A stretch of 32,922 bases of DNA from Leptospira biflexa (GTDB taxonomy: Bacteria; Spirochaetota; DYNZ01): the NCBI GenBank assembly GCA_020720805.1, contig DYNZ01000027.1:1-32922 (forward strand). Direction: 5' to 3'. The position numbers and the translations under genes are program-made. The first letter of the stretch is position 1. Each line of letters begins with the position of its first letter. The notes under the pieces are model-generated. The model was not told the DNA's origin, did no database searches, and saw nothing but the letters and a program-made list of their open reading frames with translations. Below are positions 9,594-18,232 of the stretch, one piece after another.

Positions 9594-11459
9594 TCAGGCG
9601 CTCTCCTCGCTTTTCCGTCGCGCCTTTCCAGGACTCACGACAGCGCCCATACTCTTATCTTCCATAATATCATGGATATCTTTTGCCTCAAGGGTCTCTT
9701 TCTCCAGTAACGCCTTGGCCAGGTTTTCCCATCGTTTGCGATTCTTTTTGAGAATCTCAGATGTCTCTTTATAGGCGCCGTCCAGCAAACTCTTCACCTC
9801 AGCATCAATAACTTCAGCAGTCGCCTCGGAGTAGGTCTTCTGGCGTGCTATATCTCTACCAATAAAAATCTGGTCATTTCCTTCGGAAAAACGGATGGAT
9901 CCTATCTTGGCGCTCATACCCCATTCGGTAACCATCTTCCTGGCTATCGTGGAGGCACGTTCCAAATCATTTGCAGAGCCCGTGGTTGTATCTCCATAAC
10001 GGATCTCTTCCGCTACCTTACCGCCATAAAGAACCTTGATCAAATCAAAGTAGTATGCCTTATTGTGCATAATCCTGTCCTGCTCAGGAAGGTTCACCGT
10101 TAATCCTAACGCTCTTCCGCGCGGAATGATGGTAACTTTGTGCACAGGCTCAGCATTTTCGGAAAGATAACCAACAACCGCGTGACCCGCCTCATGGTAG
10201 GCAATAATCTCTTTCTCTTCAGGGCTGATAATCAATGAGCGGCGCTGTGGTCCCATCAGAACCTTATCCTTTGCCTCATCCAACTCCTCCATACCAATGC
10301 GTTTTTTATCTCTACGCGCCGCAAGTAAGGCAGCCTCATTGACCAGATTCGCCAGATCGGCTCCAGAAAAACCGGGTGTGCCACGGGCAATCACCTTCAA
10401 ATCAACATCTTTGCTTAAAGGGGTTTTTTTTGTATGAACATCGAGAATCATCTCGCGACCCCGAATGTCGGGAATATCCACAACAACCTGGCGGTCAAAA
10501 CGGCCAGGCCTGAGCAACGCCGGATCCAGAACATCCGGTCTATTGGTAGCAGCAATGATGATCACACCATCATTGGTTTCAAATCCGTCCATCTCAACCA
10601 GGATCTGATTCAGGGTCTGCTCCCGTTCGTCGTGACCGCCACCAAGTCCAGCGCCACGCAACCTTCCAACAGCATCTATTTCATCGATAAAAATAATACA
10701 TGGAGCGCTCTTCTTTCCCTGGTCAAACAGATCACGGACGCGGGAAGCGCCGACACCAACAAACATCTCCACAAAATCCGAGCCGGAAATAGAGAAAAAG
10801 GGGACACCAGCCTCACCCGCTACCGCGCGCGCCAGGAGTGTTTTACCGGTTCCGGGAGGGCCTATCAAGAGAACGCCCCTGGGGATCTTAGCTCCAATTC
10901 CTTGAAACTTCTTTGGTTCTTTCAAGAACTCAATAATTTCCTCTAACTCCTCTTTAGCTTCATCTACCCCTGCAATATCCGCAAAAGTTACCTTCTTTTT
11001 GGATTCGTTCATAAGTTTGGCTCGGCTCTTGCCAAAAGAGAGAGCGCGGTTCCCTGTACTCTGCAGTTGCCGAATCATGAAAAACCAGACAATACCTATG
11101 ATAAGAATCCAGGGGATGATACTGATAATACTCTTGAGAATGACATTTTCGTCTTCTTTTTCTCCGCGAAACTGAATTCCTCTCTTTTCAAGAATCTCCA
11201 TAAGACGGGGATCATTATAAGGAATATATGTTTTAAATGCGACTGGCGGCTGATCTCTGCTTAGGATATAGGTTCCGGAAATCTCTTTATCAACAATCTT
11301 CAGATCAAGATCCTTATACTTTGCATCTTGCACGAGCTGAAGAAACTTACTGTAGGCGATTGTCTTGCGGTCAGATTTTTTCTGAACCAGGGAGATGATG
11401 ACAAATCCCAGCAGAATGACGAAAAAAAGCAGAGCAATATTTTTGAAATTTTTATTCAT
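9594..11459 (-). CDS. ftsH: ATP-dependent zinc metalloprotease FtsH
   Basis: FtsH is the membrane-anchored AAA+ protease that extracts and degrades misassembled membrane proteins and short-lived cytoplasmic proteins, including LpxC in E. coli. Two membrane segments (about 8-25 and 111-130) flank the periplasmic domain. The AAA module shows Walker A GPPGTGKT (200-207), Walker B IIFIDEID (255-262) and the second region of homology ([19 protein letters not shown]). The protease has HEAGH (422-426) with the third zinc ligand Asp498. At 621 residues it is full length. AGAGGAG just before ATG 11459 is a strong ribosome site. lpxC lies in the same window, so the E. coli-type substrate relation is possible, but LpxC here shows no obvious degron. 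Confidence 0.98.
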   Translation of the reverse strand: MNKNFKNIALLFFVILLGFVIISLVQKKSDRKTIAYSKFLQLVQDAKYKDLDLKIVDKEISGTYILSRDQPPVAFKTYIPYNDPRLMEILEKRGIQFRGEKEDENVILKSIISIIPWILIIGIVWFFMIRQLQSTGNRALSFGKSRAKLMNESKKKVTFADIAGVDEAKEELEEIIEFLKEPKKFQGIGAKIPRGVLLIGPPGTGKTLLARAVAGEAGVPFFSISGSDFVEMFVGVGASRVRDLFDQGKKSAPCIIFIDEIDAVGRLRGAGLGGGHDEREQTLNQILVEMDGFETNDGVIIIAATNRPDVLDPALLRPGRFDRQVVVDIPDIRGREMILDVHTKKTPLSKDVDLKVIARGTPGFSGADLANLVNEAALLAARRDKKRIGMEELDEAKDKVLMGPQRRSLIISPEEKEIIAYHEAGHAVVGYLSENAEPVHKVTIIPRGRALGLTVNLPEQDRIMHNKAYYFDLIKVLYGGKVAEEIRYGDTTTGSANDLERASTIARKMVTEWGMSAKIGSIRFSEGNDQIFIGRDIARQKTYSEATAEVIDAEVKSLLDGAYKETSEILKKNRKRWENLAKALLEKETLEAKDIHDIMEDKSMGAVVSPGKARRKSEESA

Positions 11460-11555
11460 GGACTCCTCTTAAGTCTATTTGGGGTTACTGGTCCGCGTAT
11501 AAATATAAATTATTAAATCGGAATAAATCCTATTTATGTATACCTATTTTTAGTA

Positions 11556-11569
11556 GCACTGTCCAGTGC
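11556..11569. promoter_or_regulatory. palindrome upstream of ftsH (candidate operator)
   Basis: GCACTG (11556-11561) and CAGTGC (11564-11569) form a perfect inverted repeat around two central bases, about 100 nt upstream of the ftsH start. It is too compact for a terminator and has the size of a dimeric regulator's site. It does not resemble the TTTG-N5-CAAA LexA box reported for Leptospira. Regulatory function is inferred only from symmetry and position. Confidence 0.3.
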
Positions 11570-11823
11570 ATTGTTCTCTTTTCTAAAAAAATAGCCATTT
11601 CCACTCCAAGAGCTGGCAAACGATCAGGAAAGTGCCCTCATGAAGGGAGTTCATGTCAACCATTAATCCAAAGCTCAAGCCATGAAAAACAAAGGTTGCA
11701 CTCCTAGGTCGTGGTGTAATAGACCATCGAACCATACGATTTGTTCCTTGATCTAAACCCTGTATCGCAGCCTTCCCCTTTTTTTATCATTGACATACAA
11801 ACTCAGCATAGAATGCAAGGACT

Positions 11824-11853
11824 TTGATATGAAAGTTGCAAGCAAAGTATAAA
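11824..11853 (+). promoter_or_regulatory. candidate promoter of the XPB helicase transcript
   Basis: TTGATA (11824-11829) and TATAAA (11848-11853) are 18 bp apart, a plausible sigma70-type promoter. Transcription would begin near 11860, giving a leader of about 110 nt that contains the 16-codon ORF at 11912. No other good pair was found closer to the gene. Confidence 0.4.
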
Positions 11854-11911
11854 CGGCATTTTTGACTCTCCCCGATATCCCTTTTCTGAGAATCCGGACA
11901 TGGAGGTGAAA

Positions 11912-11962
11912 ATGCAAATCAATCCATCCCCAATTACGATCCCGATTTTTTTATTAAACTGA
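11912..11962 (+). CDS. possible 16-residue leader peptide upstream of XPB helicase
   Basis: ATG 11912 is preceded by the strong ribosome site GGAGGTG (11902-11908) and reads MQINPSPITIPIFLLN before TGA at 11960-11962. The stop codon overlaps the helicase gene's own ribosome site GAGG (11961-11964), and the helicase GTG start is only 8 nt beyond. The frame differs from the helicase, so it is not an N-terminal extension. A ribosome finishing here would sit on or deliver itself to the helicase start, so coupled translation is plausible. It is short enough to be coincidence. Confidence 0.35.
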   Translation: MQINPSPITIPIFLLN

Positions 11963-11970
11963 GGTTTCTT

Positions 11971-13695
11971 GTGCAAGTGGAAAATCCTTTAATCATTCAA
12001 AGTGATAAAACCCTGCTATTAGAGGTGAATAATCCCTTATTTGAAGAAGCCCGCAACCTGCTGGGACAATTTGCGGATCTGGAAAAAAGCCCTGAATATA
12101 TGCACTTCTATAGGATATCGCCCCTTTCGCTTTGGAATGCAGCTTCCAGTAAAATGACCTATGAAGAGATCAAAGATATTCTTTATAAATACAGCAAATA
12201 TGATGTTCCGCAAAATGTTCTTAAAAATGTAAAAGAACAGATTGGTCGCTATGGCAAAGTGAAGCTTATCAAAGAAGAGGTTTCCGATGCAGGCGAGGAG
12301 TCCAGAAAAAAACAAAGACTGGCCATTACATCTGAAGAGCGAACCTTTATCAAAGAGATCACAAACCATAAAACAATCCTGCCCCTTATTGAGGAAAAGG
12401 TCGGTCCCAATAAATTTTACATCAAGGAAAACACAAGGGGTTTTATCAAACAGGCATTGATAAAAATTGGCTTCCCGGTGGAGGATCTGGCCGGATATGA
12501 ACAGGGGGACAGTTTTCAATTTTCCCTGCGGGAACAGACAATTTCGGGAAAAAATTTTACGATTCGGGATTATCAAAAATCAAGCATTGATGTGTTTTAT
12601 CTGGATGGGCGCATTGATGGAGGCAGCGGAGTCATTGTCCTTCCATGCGGCGCAGGCAAAACCATAGTTGGAATTGGCGTCATGGAAAAAATCCAGGCAG
12701 AAACCCTGATTTTAGTCACGAACACCTTATCGATCCGTCAGTGGCATCAGGAAATTATTGATAAAACCACTGTCCAGCCTGACCAGATTGGAGAATACAG
12801 CGGAGAAAGAAAAGAGATAAAGCCTATCACCATTGCTACCTACAATATTCTCACATATCGCAAAAAAAAAGGTGAAGATTTCAGCCATTTTCATCTTTTT
12901 ACGGAAAAAAACTGGGGTTTGATCATCTATGATGAAGTGCATTTACTGCCTGCTCCTGTTTTTCGCATGACCAGCGAGATTCAGGCTATTCGCCGATTGG
13001 GACTGACGGCTACCTTAATCAGGGAAGACGGCCTCGAAGAGGATGTATTTAGCCTCATCGGCCCGAAAAAATATGACGTACCATGGAAAGATCTTGAAAA
13101 GCAATCCTGGATCGCCAAGGCGGAATGTATCGAGATCCGCATTCCCATGAATCCCGGACTGCGCATGAAATACGCGACGGCATCGGATCGCGATAAATTT
13201 CGCATCGCTTCGGAAAACCGCGCCAAACTGGAAGTAGCCCGAAGTATAATTGACCAGTTTCCGGAAGCGAATGTTCTGATCATTGGCCAATACATCCAGC
13301 AGTTGGAACGCTTTGCCCGTATTTTTGATTATCCGCTTATCACAGGTAAAATTCCAACACGGGACAGAGAAAAGCTCTATGAATCCTTTCGCCAAGGGGA
13401 TATTAAGGTTTTGATCGTTTCCAAAGTTGCCAATTTTTCCATCGATTTGCCAGATGCCAATATCGCCATCCAGATATCCGGAACCTTTGGTTCAAGGCAG
13501 GAGGAGGCACAGCGTCTGGGTAGGATCCTTCGTCCAAAAGAGACAGGAGAAAATAAAGCCTATTTCTTCTCCCTGGTAACATCGGACAGTGTTGAAGAGC
13601 GATTTGCCGAAAACCGCCAGCGCTTTCTCGCCGAGCAGGGTTACAATTACGCCATATACAATGAAGAGGATTTCTCTTTCCCTCTGGAAAAATAG
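11971..13695 (+). CDS. XPB/Rad25-type superfamily 2 DNA helicase
   Basis: This is the bacterial form of the XPB repair helicase. Helicase motifs occur in order: Walker A GAGKT (227-231), DEVH box (321-324), LTATLIREDG (345-354, including the RED sequence characteristic of XPB) and motif VI QRLGRILRPK (514-523). An N-terminal domain of about 190 residues precedes the ATPase core, as in mycobacterial and archaeal XPB. The family unwinds or translocates on DNA in repair, and its bacterial role is poorly known. GTG 11971 is chosen because GAGG lies 6 nt upstream and the sequence has no better in-frame start. No Bax1-type nuclease is adjacent. The gene stands alone between ftsH (divergent) and a structured intergenic stretch. 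Confidence 0.94.
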   Translation: MQVENPLIIQSDKTLLLEVNNPLFEEARNLLGQFADLEKSPEYMHFYRISPLSLWNAASSKMTYEEIKDILYKYSKYDVPQNVLKNVKEQIGRYGKVKLIKEEVSDAGEESRKKQRLAITSEERTFIKEITNHKTILPLIEEKVGPNKFYIKENTRGFIKQALIKIGFPVEDLAGYEQGDSFQFSLREQTISGKNFTIRDYQKSSIDVFYLDGRIDGGSGVIVLPCGAGKTIVGIGVMEKIQAETLILVTNTLSIRQWHQEIIDKTTVQPDQIGEYSGERKEIKPITIATYNILTYRKKKGEDFSHFHLFTEKNWGLIIYDEVHLLPAPVFRMTSEIQAIRRLGLTATLIREDGLEEDVFSLIGPKKYDVPWKDLEKQSWIAKAECIEIRIPMNPGLRMKYATASDRDKFRIASENRAKLEVARSIIDQFPEANVLIIGQYIQQLERFARIFDYPLITGKIPTRDREKLYESFRQGDIKVLIVSKVANFSIDLPDANIAIQISGTFGSRQEEAQRLGRILRPKETGENKAYFFSLVTSDSVEERFAENRQRFLAEQGYNYAIYNEEDFSFPLEK

Positions 13696-13988
13696 GTTAT
13701 ATTATGACAGAAAGTGCTTTTCGCACTTTCTGGTGCTTCGACCTTGCTCAGCACAGGCTTCGTTATCCAAATTGCCGAATTTTACGCTTGCGCGAAATTC
13801 GTGCAGAAATGGTTTCCCAGGGCGATGCCGCGCAGTGTGTGTATCGCATCCGACTTACAAAAATAAAAAAAGGAAGCGATGCCATGGGGCCGGATTTTTG
13901 TCCGGCACTCCTCACTTCGTGTAAGTCGAAAAACCAAATTCTTTTCGGTATAAAACATTTTAAACCAAATTACGAATCCGGGTGTTGT
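13696..13988. repeat. structured non-coding stretch with nested inverted repeats
   Basis: Between the helicase and lipoprotein genes lie several inverted repeats. They are AGAAAGTGC/GCACTTTCT (13709-13717, 13723-13731), GTGCT/AGCAC (13733-13737, 13750-13754) and CGAATTT/AAATTCG (13776-13782, 13795-13801). A 9-bp pair CGACTTACA/TGTAAGTCG (13851-13859, 13920-13928) encloses GCCGGA/TCCGGC (13889-13894, 13901-13906). The frame of the downstream gene happens to be open across it, but the translation has no signal-peptide logic. No uridine run follows the hairpins, so they are not ordinary intrinsic terminators. It may be a repeat-family member or a structured RNA. Confidence 0.5.
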
Positions 13989-16097
13989 ATGAATAGGTTT
14001 CAAATTTCGAAAATCGTGATGCTTTTGTCCTTTTCACTCTTTTTTCTACTATCCCTGCTCTCTTGCAAGCCAAGCTACTCCGTTAGCGAAAGATCTATCC
14101 GCAAAGCCTGGATCGCTTTTTATGTAAAAGAGAACGCTCTGGTCGCTGAAAACCTGAGAGCCAAAACCAGAAAACTTCTTGCACTAAACCCTAAATTTGA
14201 CAAAGAGGTTTCCCTCTCTGCCGGAGAAAGCCGCTGCCTCTATTTCAGCAGTGCAAGTCATGGCTTGCACCGCATCTGTTTTGAAAAAGATGAAATTACC
14301 TCTCCCAGCGATTTAAAGGCTGAACTTTTGGATGCGCAAGGCCTTCCCAAACGACTTTGGCGCGCTCAACGACCACATACCACCACTTGGAAGCATGGCA
14401 TCAAATATCGTACTCATAAAAATGGGCTCCACTTCTGGATGTCCGATTACGCTCTCTCCTACCGCAGTAGCGACAAAAGTGGAAAGATTTGGCAGAGCCT
14501 ACGCCTAGGACGAACCACCTTTGATACTATATCAGATCTCGCTGCCTTTTCCCAAAACGGCATCACCGAGATTCTTGTCTCCTCTCCCTACAATGGGTTG
14601 CGCAAAACAGCGCTGCACTCCCAACATGGAAAGCTACAGGTTGCCTCTTGGCGGCGTGTCGGCAGAGGTTTACCCGTTGAGGAGTATGTTCCAGGTCTCT
14701 TTTTTTATGAATCCACACCGGCGCTCCAGGTGTGTGGTAACCATGTTTATGCCGGTACTGGCTTTGGCCAGGGATTATATAGTAGCGACAACCAAGGTGA
14801 AACCTTTCGTCGCTTAAAACTGACAACTCCAGGACTGACTCACATCCATGAAATCCACTGCCTAGAGCCAGACCCGCAGAAAGAGAAATCCCAGCATCTT
14901 CTTGCCATTAGCGGTACCGATTTTGCCCTGCTGTACGACCCGATCAACGAAAAAGTGGTGCAGCATATTTTTGATGCAAGCCTCAAATCAGAGCTACAGG
15001 AGTGGTTGCAGCAGATTCGCGGAAAAACCGACTCTGCCATCTGGTTGTATAATCCGATTCAAGGCAGCTTTTTTCACATAGCCAGAAAACCAACCCCTCG
15101 AAAAGCGATTGCCAGGGTGAACGGCATCTACCTTCCCGCGCATAAAACCACTGCGCGTCATCTCAATCTCATGCTACCCTATATGAAAAAAGCCGGCCTC
15201 AATGCAATTGTCGTGGATCTCAAGGACGATTTTGGCAATCTTGTTTACAACTCCTCCTTATCCATCGCAAAAGAGGCAGGCGCAATTCGTCCGATCATTC
15301 CCGTAAAAAAATTGGCAGACTATTGCAAATCCAACAATCTGCGCTTCATCGCCAGGCTGGTTGTTTTTAAGGATAAAAAACTATTTTTTTATAAAAATAA
15401 AAAATATGCCTACCGGAGAACGGATTATCAGAATATTGCCTGGCAGTTTTTGCGGGAGTACTGGGTAGATGCCTATAGCGAGGATATCTGGGATTACAAT
15501 ATTGCCATCGCGAAAGAGCTTGAGATACTTGGAGTAGATGAAATCCAGTTTGACTATATCCGCTTCCCCTCAGATGGACCACGGCATCTGATTCGATCAA
15601 TGTTTCAGCCAGGAGAAGATTCACTCAAACCAGAAACGTTAAGCGATTTTTTACAAAGAGCCGATAAGCAGATCAACATTCCCATTGGCATCGATGTGTA
15701 CGGATTTAACGCCTGGTACAGAGCTGGCGCGGTGATCGGCCAGGATGTCTCCATGCTGGCAGAGCATGTCCAGGTAGTCTCGCCTATGTACTACCCTTCC
15801 CATTTTGGCAATCGCTGGTATATGAAGGGACCTCGGAGCCAACGAAGTTACAGAATTCTTTATGACGGCAGTGTTAGGGCATTGAATATTGTGCAGGGGA
15901 AAGCTGAAATTCGCCCCTATATACAAGCCTTTCGTTTACTCGCTCCTACTTACGGAGCTGATTATATCCAAAATCAGGTTCACGGCGTCAACAAGGCAGA
16001 TGCGACAGGCTACTATTTTTGGAACGCTGCCGGAAAATATTCTGACGTGTTTCACGCTCTGCAGCAATACGATGTACGAACCTATCTGCCAAAATAG
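13989..16097 (+). CDS. lipoprotein with DUF4015 glycoside-hydrolase-like domain
   Basis: The N-terminus is a lipoprotein signal with lipobox LLSC and Cys26, so ATG 13989 is chosen over the frame's first ATG at 13704, whose extension reads through a structured repeat. Residues about 120-300 contain two Asp-box-like motifs (SDKSGKIW, SDNQGETF), as in BNR/sialidase-type beta-propellers. Residues about 377-700 are a DUF4015 'putative glycoside hydrolase' domain, with VVDLKDDFGNLVY, EIQFDYIRFPSD near 518, VSPMYYPSH and YYFWNAAGKY. Known members of the clan are TIM-barrel-like; substrate is unknown. At 702 residues it is much longer than the paralogue at 18438. It is likely anchored to an envelope membrane and acts on a surface or cell-wall glycan (inference). 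Confidence 0.85.
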   Translation: MNRFQISKIVMLLSFSLFFLLSLLSCKPSYSVSERSIRKAWIAFYVKENALVAENLRAKTRKLLALNPKFDKEVSLSAGESRCLYFSSASHGLHRICFEKDEITSPSDLKAELLDAQGLPKRLWRAQRPHTTTWKHGIKYRTHKNGLHFWMSDYALSYRSSDKSGKIWQSLRLGRTTFDTISDLAAFSQNGITEILVSSPYNGLRKTALHSQHGKLQVASWRRVGRGLPVEEYVPGLFFYESTPALQVCGNHVYAGTGFGQGLYSSDNQGETFRRLKLTTPGLTHIHEIHCLEPDPQKEKSQHLLAISGTDFALLYDPINEKVVQHIFDASLKSELQEWLQQIRGKTDSAIWLYNPIQGSFFHIARKPTPRKAIARVNGIYLPAHKTTARHLNLMLPYMKKAGLNAIVVDLKDDFGNLVYNSSLSIAKEAGAIRPIIPVKKLADYCKSNNLRFIARLVVFKDKKLFFYKNKKYAYRRTDYQNIAWQFLREYWVDAYSEDIWDYNIAIAKELEILGVDEIQFDYIRFPSDGPRHLIRSMFQPGEDSLKPETLSDFLQRADKQINIPIGIDVYGFNAWYRAGAVIGQDVSMLAEHVQVVSPMYYPSHFGNRWYMKGPRSQRSYRILYDGSVRALNIVQGKAEIRPYIQAFRLLAPTYGADYIQNQVHGVNKADATGYYFWNAAGKYSDVFHALQQYDVRTYLPK

Positions 16098-16354
16098 ATA
16101 GATATACTCGAAACGCTTTGGTTCCCGGGTTTTATGCTGGCTAAAGGGTGCATCGACATCGCTGGCATTGCCTTGCGATATCCGAAAACCAAAATGCCTT
16201 TAGTATAGGCTGCTTCCTTTAACATTTGCTCTAAAATGGTAGGCAGAACTAGAAAAATAATAGCTCCCACGAAGACATACCAATTTCATCCAGGGAGTGT
16301 GTGAAACCTAGCAAACTTCACGCGAATGAGGCACAATAGGATTTTTCATGGCGA
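16098..16354. other. tail-to-tail intergenic region carrying the repeat element
   Basis: The stops of the DUF4015 lipoprotein gene and the RsbW-like gene face each other across this interval. About 40% of it is the 105-bp repeat described separately. The remainder, including AGGCAGAACT at 16241-16250 that recurs beside the right-edge copy, has no clear terminator and no supported gene. The small minus-strand frame through the element is treated as a product of the repeat. Confidence 0.5.
16103..16207. mobile_element. 105-bp MITE-like repeat with imperfect terminal inverted repeats
   Basis: The unit begins TATACT (16103-16108) and ends AGTATA (16202-16207). Inside each end, exactly 8 bp later, come TTTGGTTCCCGG (16117-16128) and its near-inverse CCGAAAACCAAA (16182-16193). 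The termini therefore match at about 18 of 26 positions, with equal spacing. A 74-bp inverted copy lies at 32767-32840 (72 of 74 identical to 16134-16207), and the opposite end recurs at 19-54. It has no transposase, and I see no target-site duplication. The repeats are direct observation; non-autonomous mobility is inference from size, symmetry and intergenic position. Confidence 0.6.
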
Positions 16355-16930
16355 TTATCGCGTGGTAACCTCAGAATCGCTGCGATGGTAGCGGGTCATG
16401 CTAAAAATTGTTCCCTCCGTTGCCCCAGAAATTTTTTTTGAAATAATCTCTTTTTTGTCAATATAATCAATCGTGATTAGATCCATAAATGAAAGAATGA
16501 TTTTTAAGCCTGCTCCAAACCTCTTTACCTCAACCGGTTTACCATTGACCCGAATCTGCAATTGATCTTTTTTCTCGTATTGCTGCACCTTTTCAAAATA
16601 GTCTGCATTTTGAGGGACAGGCACCTTACCAAGCATGATATCCAAATCGAGTCCCTTGCCCTGATCGATCACGGTAAAAGAAAATTTTTCTGCATCGATG
16701 GTCCACCGAACATTGACGCTGTAGCTAACCTGCTGAGTTACATTCCTTGTTCTACGGGCTGTCTCTAAAATCGCATTCGTCATTGCTTCATCTACCGCCA
16801 TGACAATCTCCTGCGACTCATCTTTCGAAAAAAAGCTCCTCGAAAGATCTCGCATTAAATCCTCAATGATCATCGGAACAAAACGGGTTTCCGGGCCAAA
16901 GGAATTTACATACTCTATTAGTTCAGGCAT
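16355..16930 (-). CDS. RsbW-like anti-sigma / serine kinase-type ATPase
   Basis: This 191-residue protein has the GHKL ATP-binding fold of the HATPase_c_2 (RsbW/SpoIIAB) group: an N-box VDEAMTNAI (asparagine 52), a G1 box VIDQGKG (about 87-93) and a G2 box FGAGLKIIL (about 138-146). No histidine-phosphotransfer, sensor or membrane segment is attached, which fits a free-standing regulator that binds or phosphorylates an anti-sigma antagonist. An insertion of about 40 residues (charged, KVQQYEKKDQ) lies between the G1 and G2 boxes. GGAAGAG precedes the start. No sigma factor or STAS antagonist gene is next to it; purD lies 42 nt upstream on the same strand. Partners are unknown. Confidence 0.82.
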   Translation of the reverse strand: MPELIEYVNSFGPETRFVPMIIEDLMRDLSRSFFSKDESQEIVMAVDEAMTNAILETARRTRNVTQQVSYSVNVRWTIDAEKFSFTVIDQGKGLDLDIMLGKVPVPQNADYFEKVQQYEKKDQLQIRVNGKPVEVKRFGAGLKIILSFMDLITIDYIDKKEIISKKISGATEGTIFSMTRYHRSDSEVTTR

Positions 16931-16972
16931 ACTCTTCCTATTGTCACAATTACGGTACTTTTAGGCATTGTT

Positions 16973-18232
16973 TCAAATATAGGAAAGGCCAATATCATTG
17001 CGATAAAAAAAACCTTCTGGGTGGTACTTGGTTAAAAAATCATACGCTTCTTCTCTTGCCTGACGCAGGGTAGCCCCAACTCCAGTAATATTCAAGACCC
17101 TACCTCCTGTCGATACTATCAGGCCTTGATCATTTCTGGCAGTTCCCGCATGAAATACCTGAGCCTGCTGAGAAACTGGCATCGTGACAGGGATGTTCTG
17201 AGCATATGGTCCTGGATATCCCTCTTTAGCCAAAACTACAGTAACAGCAAATCCCGACCTGGACTTCAAGGAGAGCTTCCCCAGTTTTCGATCTCTGGCA
17301 GCGGACAAAACCTCTTGCAGAGGCGTTAAGAGAAGTGGCAACACAACCTGAGTTTCTGGATCTCCCATGCGGCAATTATACTCCACAACACCGGGTTCTC
17401 CCTTGCTGGAAATCATAAGTCCAACATACAATATCCCCGTATAGGGAGTTCCACGCTGCGCCATTCCCCGTATCGTTGGCTCGATTATCAATGATTTTAC
17501 CTTAGCCATAATCGCTTCGTTTACAATCAATGCAGGGCTAAATGCCCCCATACCTCCGGTGTTTGCTCCCTGATCCCCATCAAAGACCCTCTTATAGTCC
17601 TGAGCTGTACCCAGAATCTGGTAATCCTCCCCATCCGTAACGACAAAGATACTCGCTTCCCTGCCTTCCAGAAAATCTTCCACGACAACTGTTTTCCCCG
17701 ATTCACCGAACGCGCGCCCAGATAGAGCCTCCTCCACTGCCAGTAAAGCTGTCTGCCTATCAAAGCAAACCGTAACGCCCTTGCCCGCAGCCAATCCAGA
17801 AGCCTTGACCACAATCGGCATCTCCTTTCGATGAAGATACTCCTGAGCAGGCCCAATTTCTGTAAATGTCCTGTACTGGGCAGTTGGAATAGCAAACTCC
17901 TCCATGAACTCCTTCGCGTACGCCTTACTCCCCTCAAGCCTGGCTGCCTGCGCAGTAGGACCAAAAACAAAAATATCCGGATCTTTCTGGAAAAAATCTA
18001 CAATTCCATCCACCAAGGGTTGTTCAGGTCCGACCAGAATGAAATCAATCTGGTGAGCGCGGGCATGCTTCCGTATCGCTTCAAAATCTGACATAGGCAA
18101 AGGAACACAATCCTCCAGAGGAACTCCACCATTTCCAGGCAATACATGGATGATGCCCTCCGGGTCGCTCTGGCGCAAAGAGTGATACATAGCGTGCTCC
18201 CGTCCACCCTGACCAATAATTAAAATATTCAT
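16973..18232 (-). CDS. purD: phosphoribosylamine--glycine ligase PurD
   Basis: PurD is the GAR synthetase of de novo purine synthesis, joining phosphoribosylamine and glycine with ATP. The sequence starts MNILIIGQGGREHA, the family's N-terminal signature. It contains GPEQPLVDGIVD, the ATP-grasp stretch KASGLAAGKGVTV, NTGGMGAFSPA and the metal-site region VEYNCRMGDPETQ. The length of 419 residues is standard. GAGGAG lies close before ATG 18232. No other purine gene is in the window, so the gene is separated from its pathway here. The RsbW-like gene follows on the same strand after 42 nt without a visible terminator. Confidence 0.98.
   Translation of the reverse strand: MNILIIGQGGREHAMYHSLRQSDPEGIIHVLPGNGGVPLEDCVPLPMSDFEAIRKHARAHQIDFILVGPEQPLVDGIVDFFQKDPDIFVFGPTAQAARLEGSKAYAKEFMEEFAIPTAQYRTFTEIGPAQEYLHRKEMPIVVKASGLAAGKGVTVCFDRQTALLAVEEALSGRAFGESGKTVVVEDFLEGREASIFVVTDGEDYQILGTAQDYKRVFDGDQGANTGGMGAFSPALIVNEAIMAKVKSLIIEPTIRGMAQRGTPYTGILYVGLMISSKGEPGVVEYNCRMGDPETQVVLPLLLTPLQEVLSAARDRKLGKLSLKSRSGFAVTVVLAKEGYPGPYAQNIPVTMPVSQQAQVFHAGTARNDQGLIVSTGGRVLNITGVGATLRQAREEAYDFLTKYHPEGFFYRNDIGLSYI

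Larger units (their letters stand above)
11460..11970. other. divergent intergenic region between ftsH and the XPB helicase gene
   Basis: These 510 bp hold no convincing protein gene longer than 20 codons. They contain a 14-bp palindrome near ftsH (11556-11569), a candidate promoter for the helicase gene (11824-11853) and a 16-codon leader ORF (11912-11962). The 11600-11780 stretch shows no feature I can name beyond a short CCCT/AGGG hairpin around 11638-11650. The region must carry the start signals for two divergent transcripts. Confidence 0.6.

Noticed and set aside
13709-13731. Intrinsic terminator for the XPB helicase gene
   Set aside because: The 9-bp stem is perfect but is followed by TGGTGCTTCG rather than a T-run.
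13704-13988. N-terminal extension of the DUF4015 lipoprotein frame
   Set aside because: It would bury the lipoprotein signal peptide 95 residues inside the protein, and it translates a stretch of inverted repeats. ATG 13989 fits the signal peptide.
16082-16270. 62-codon minus-strand frame through the repeat element
   Set aside because: It is mostly the repeat sequence itself; the frame shared with the right-edge copy is better explained by DNA identity.
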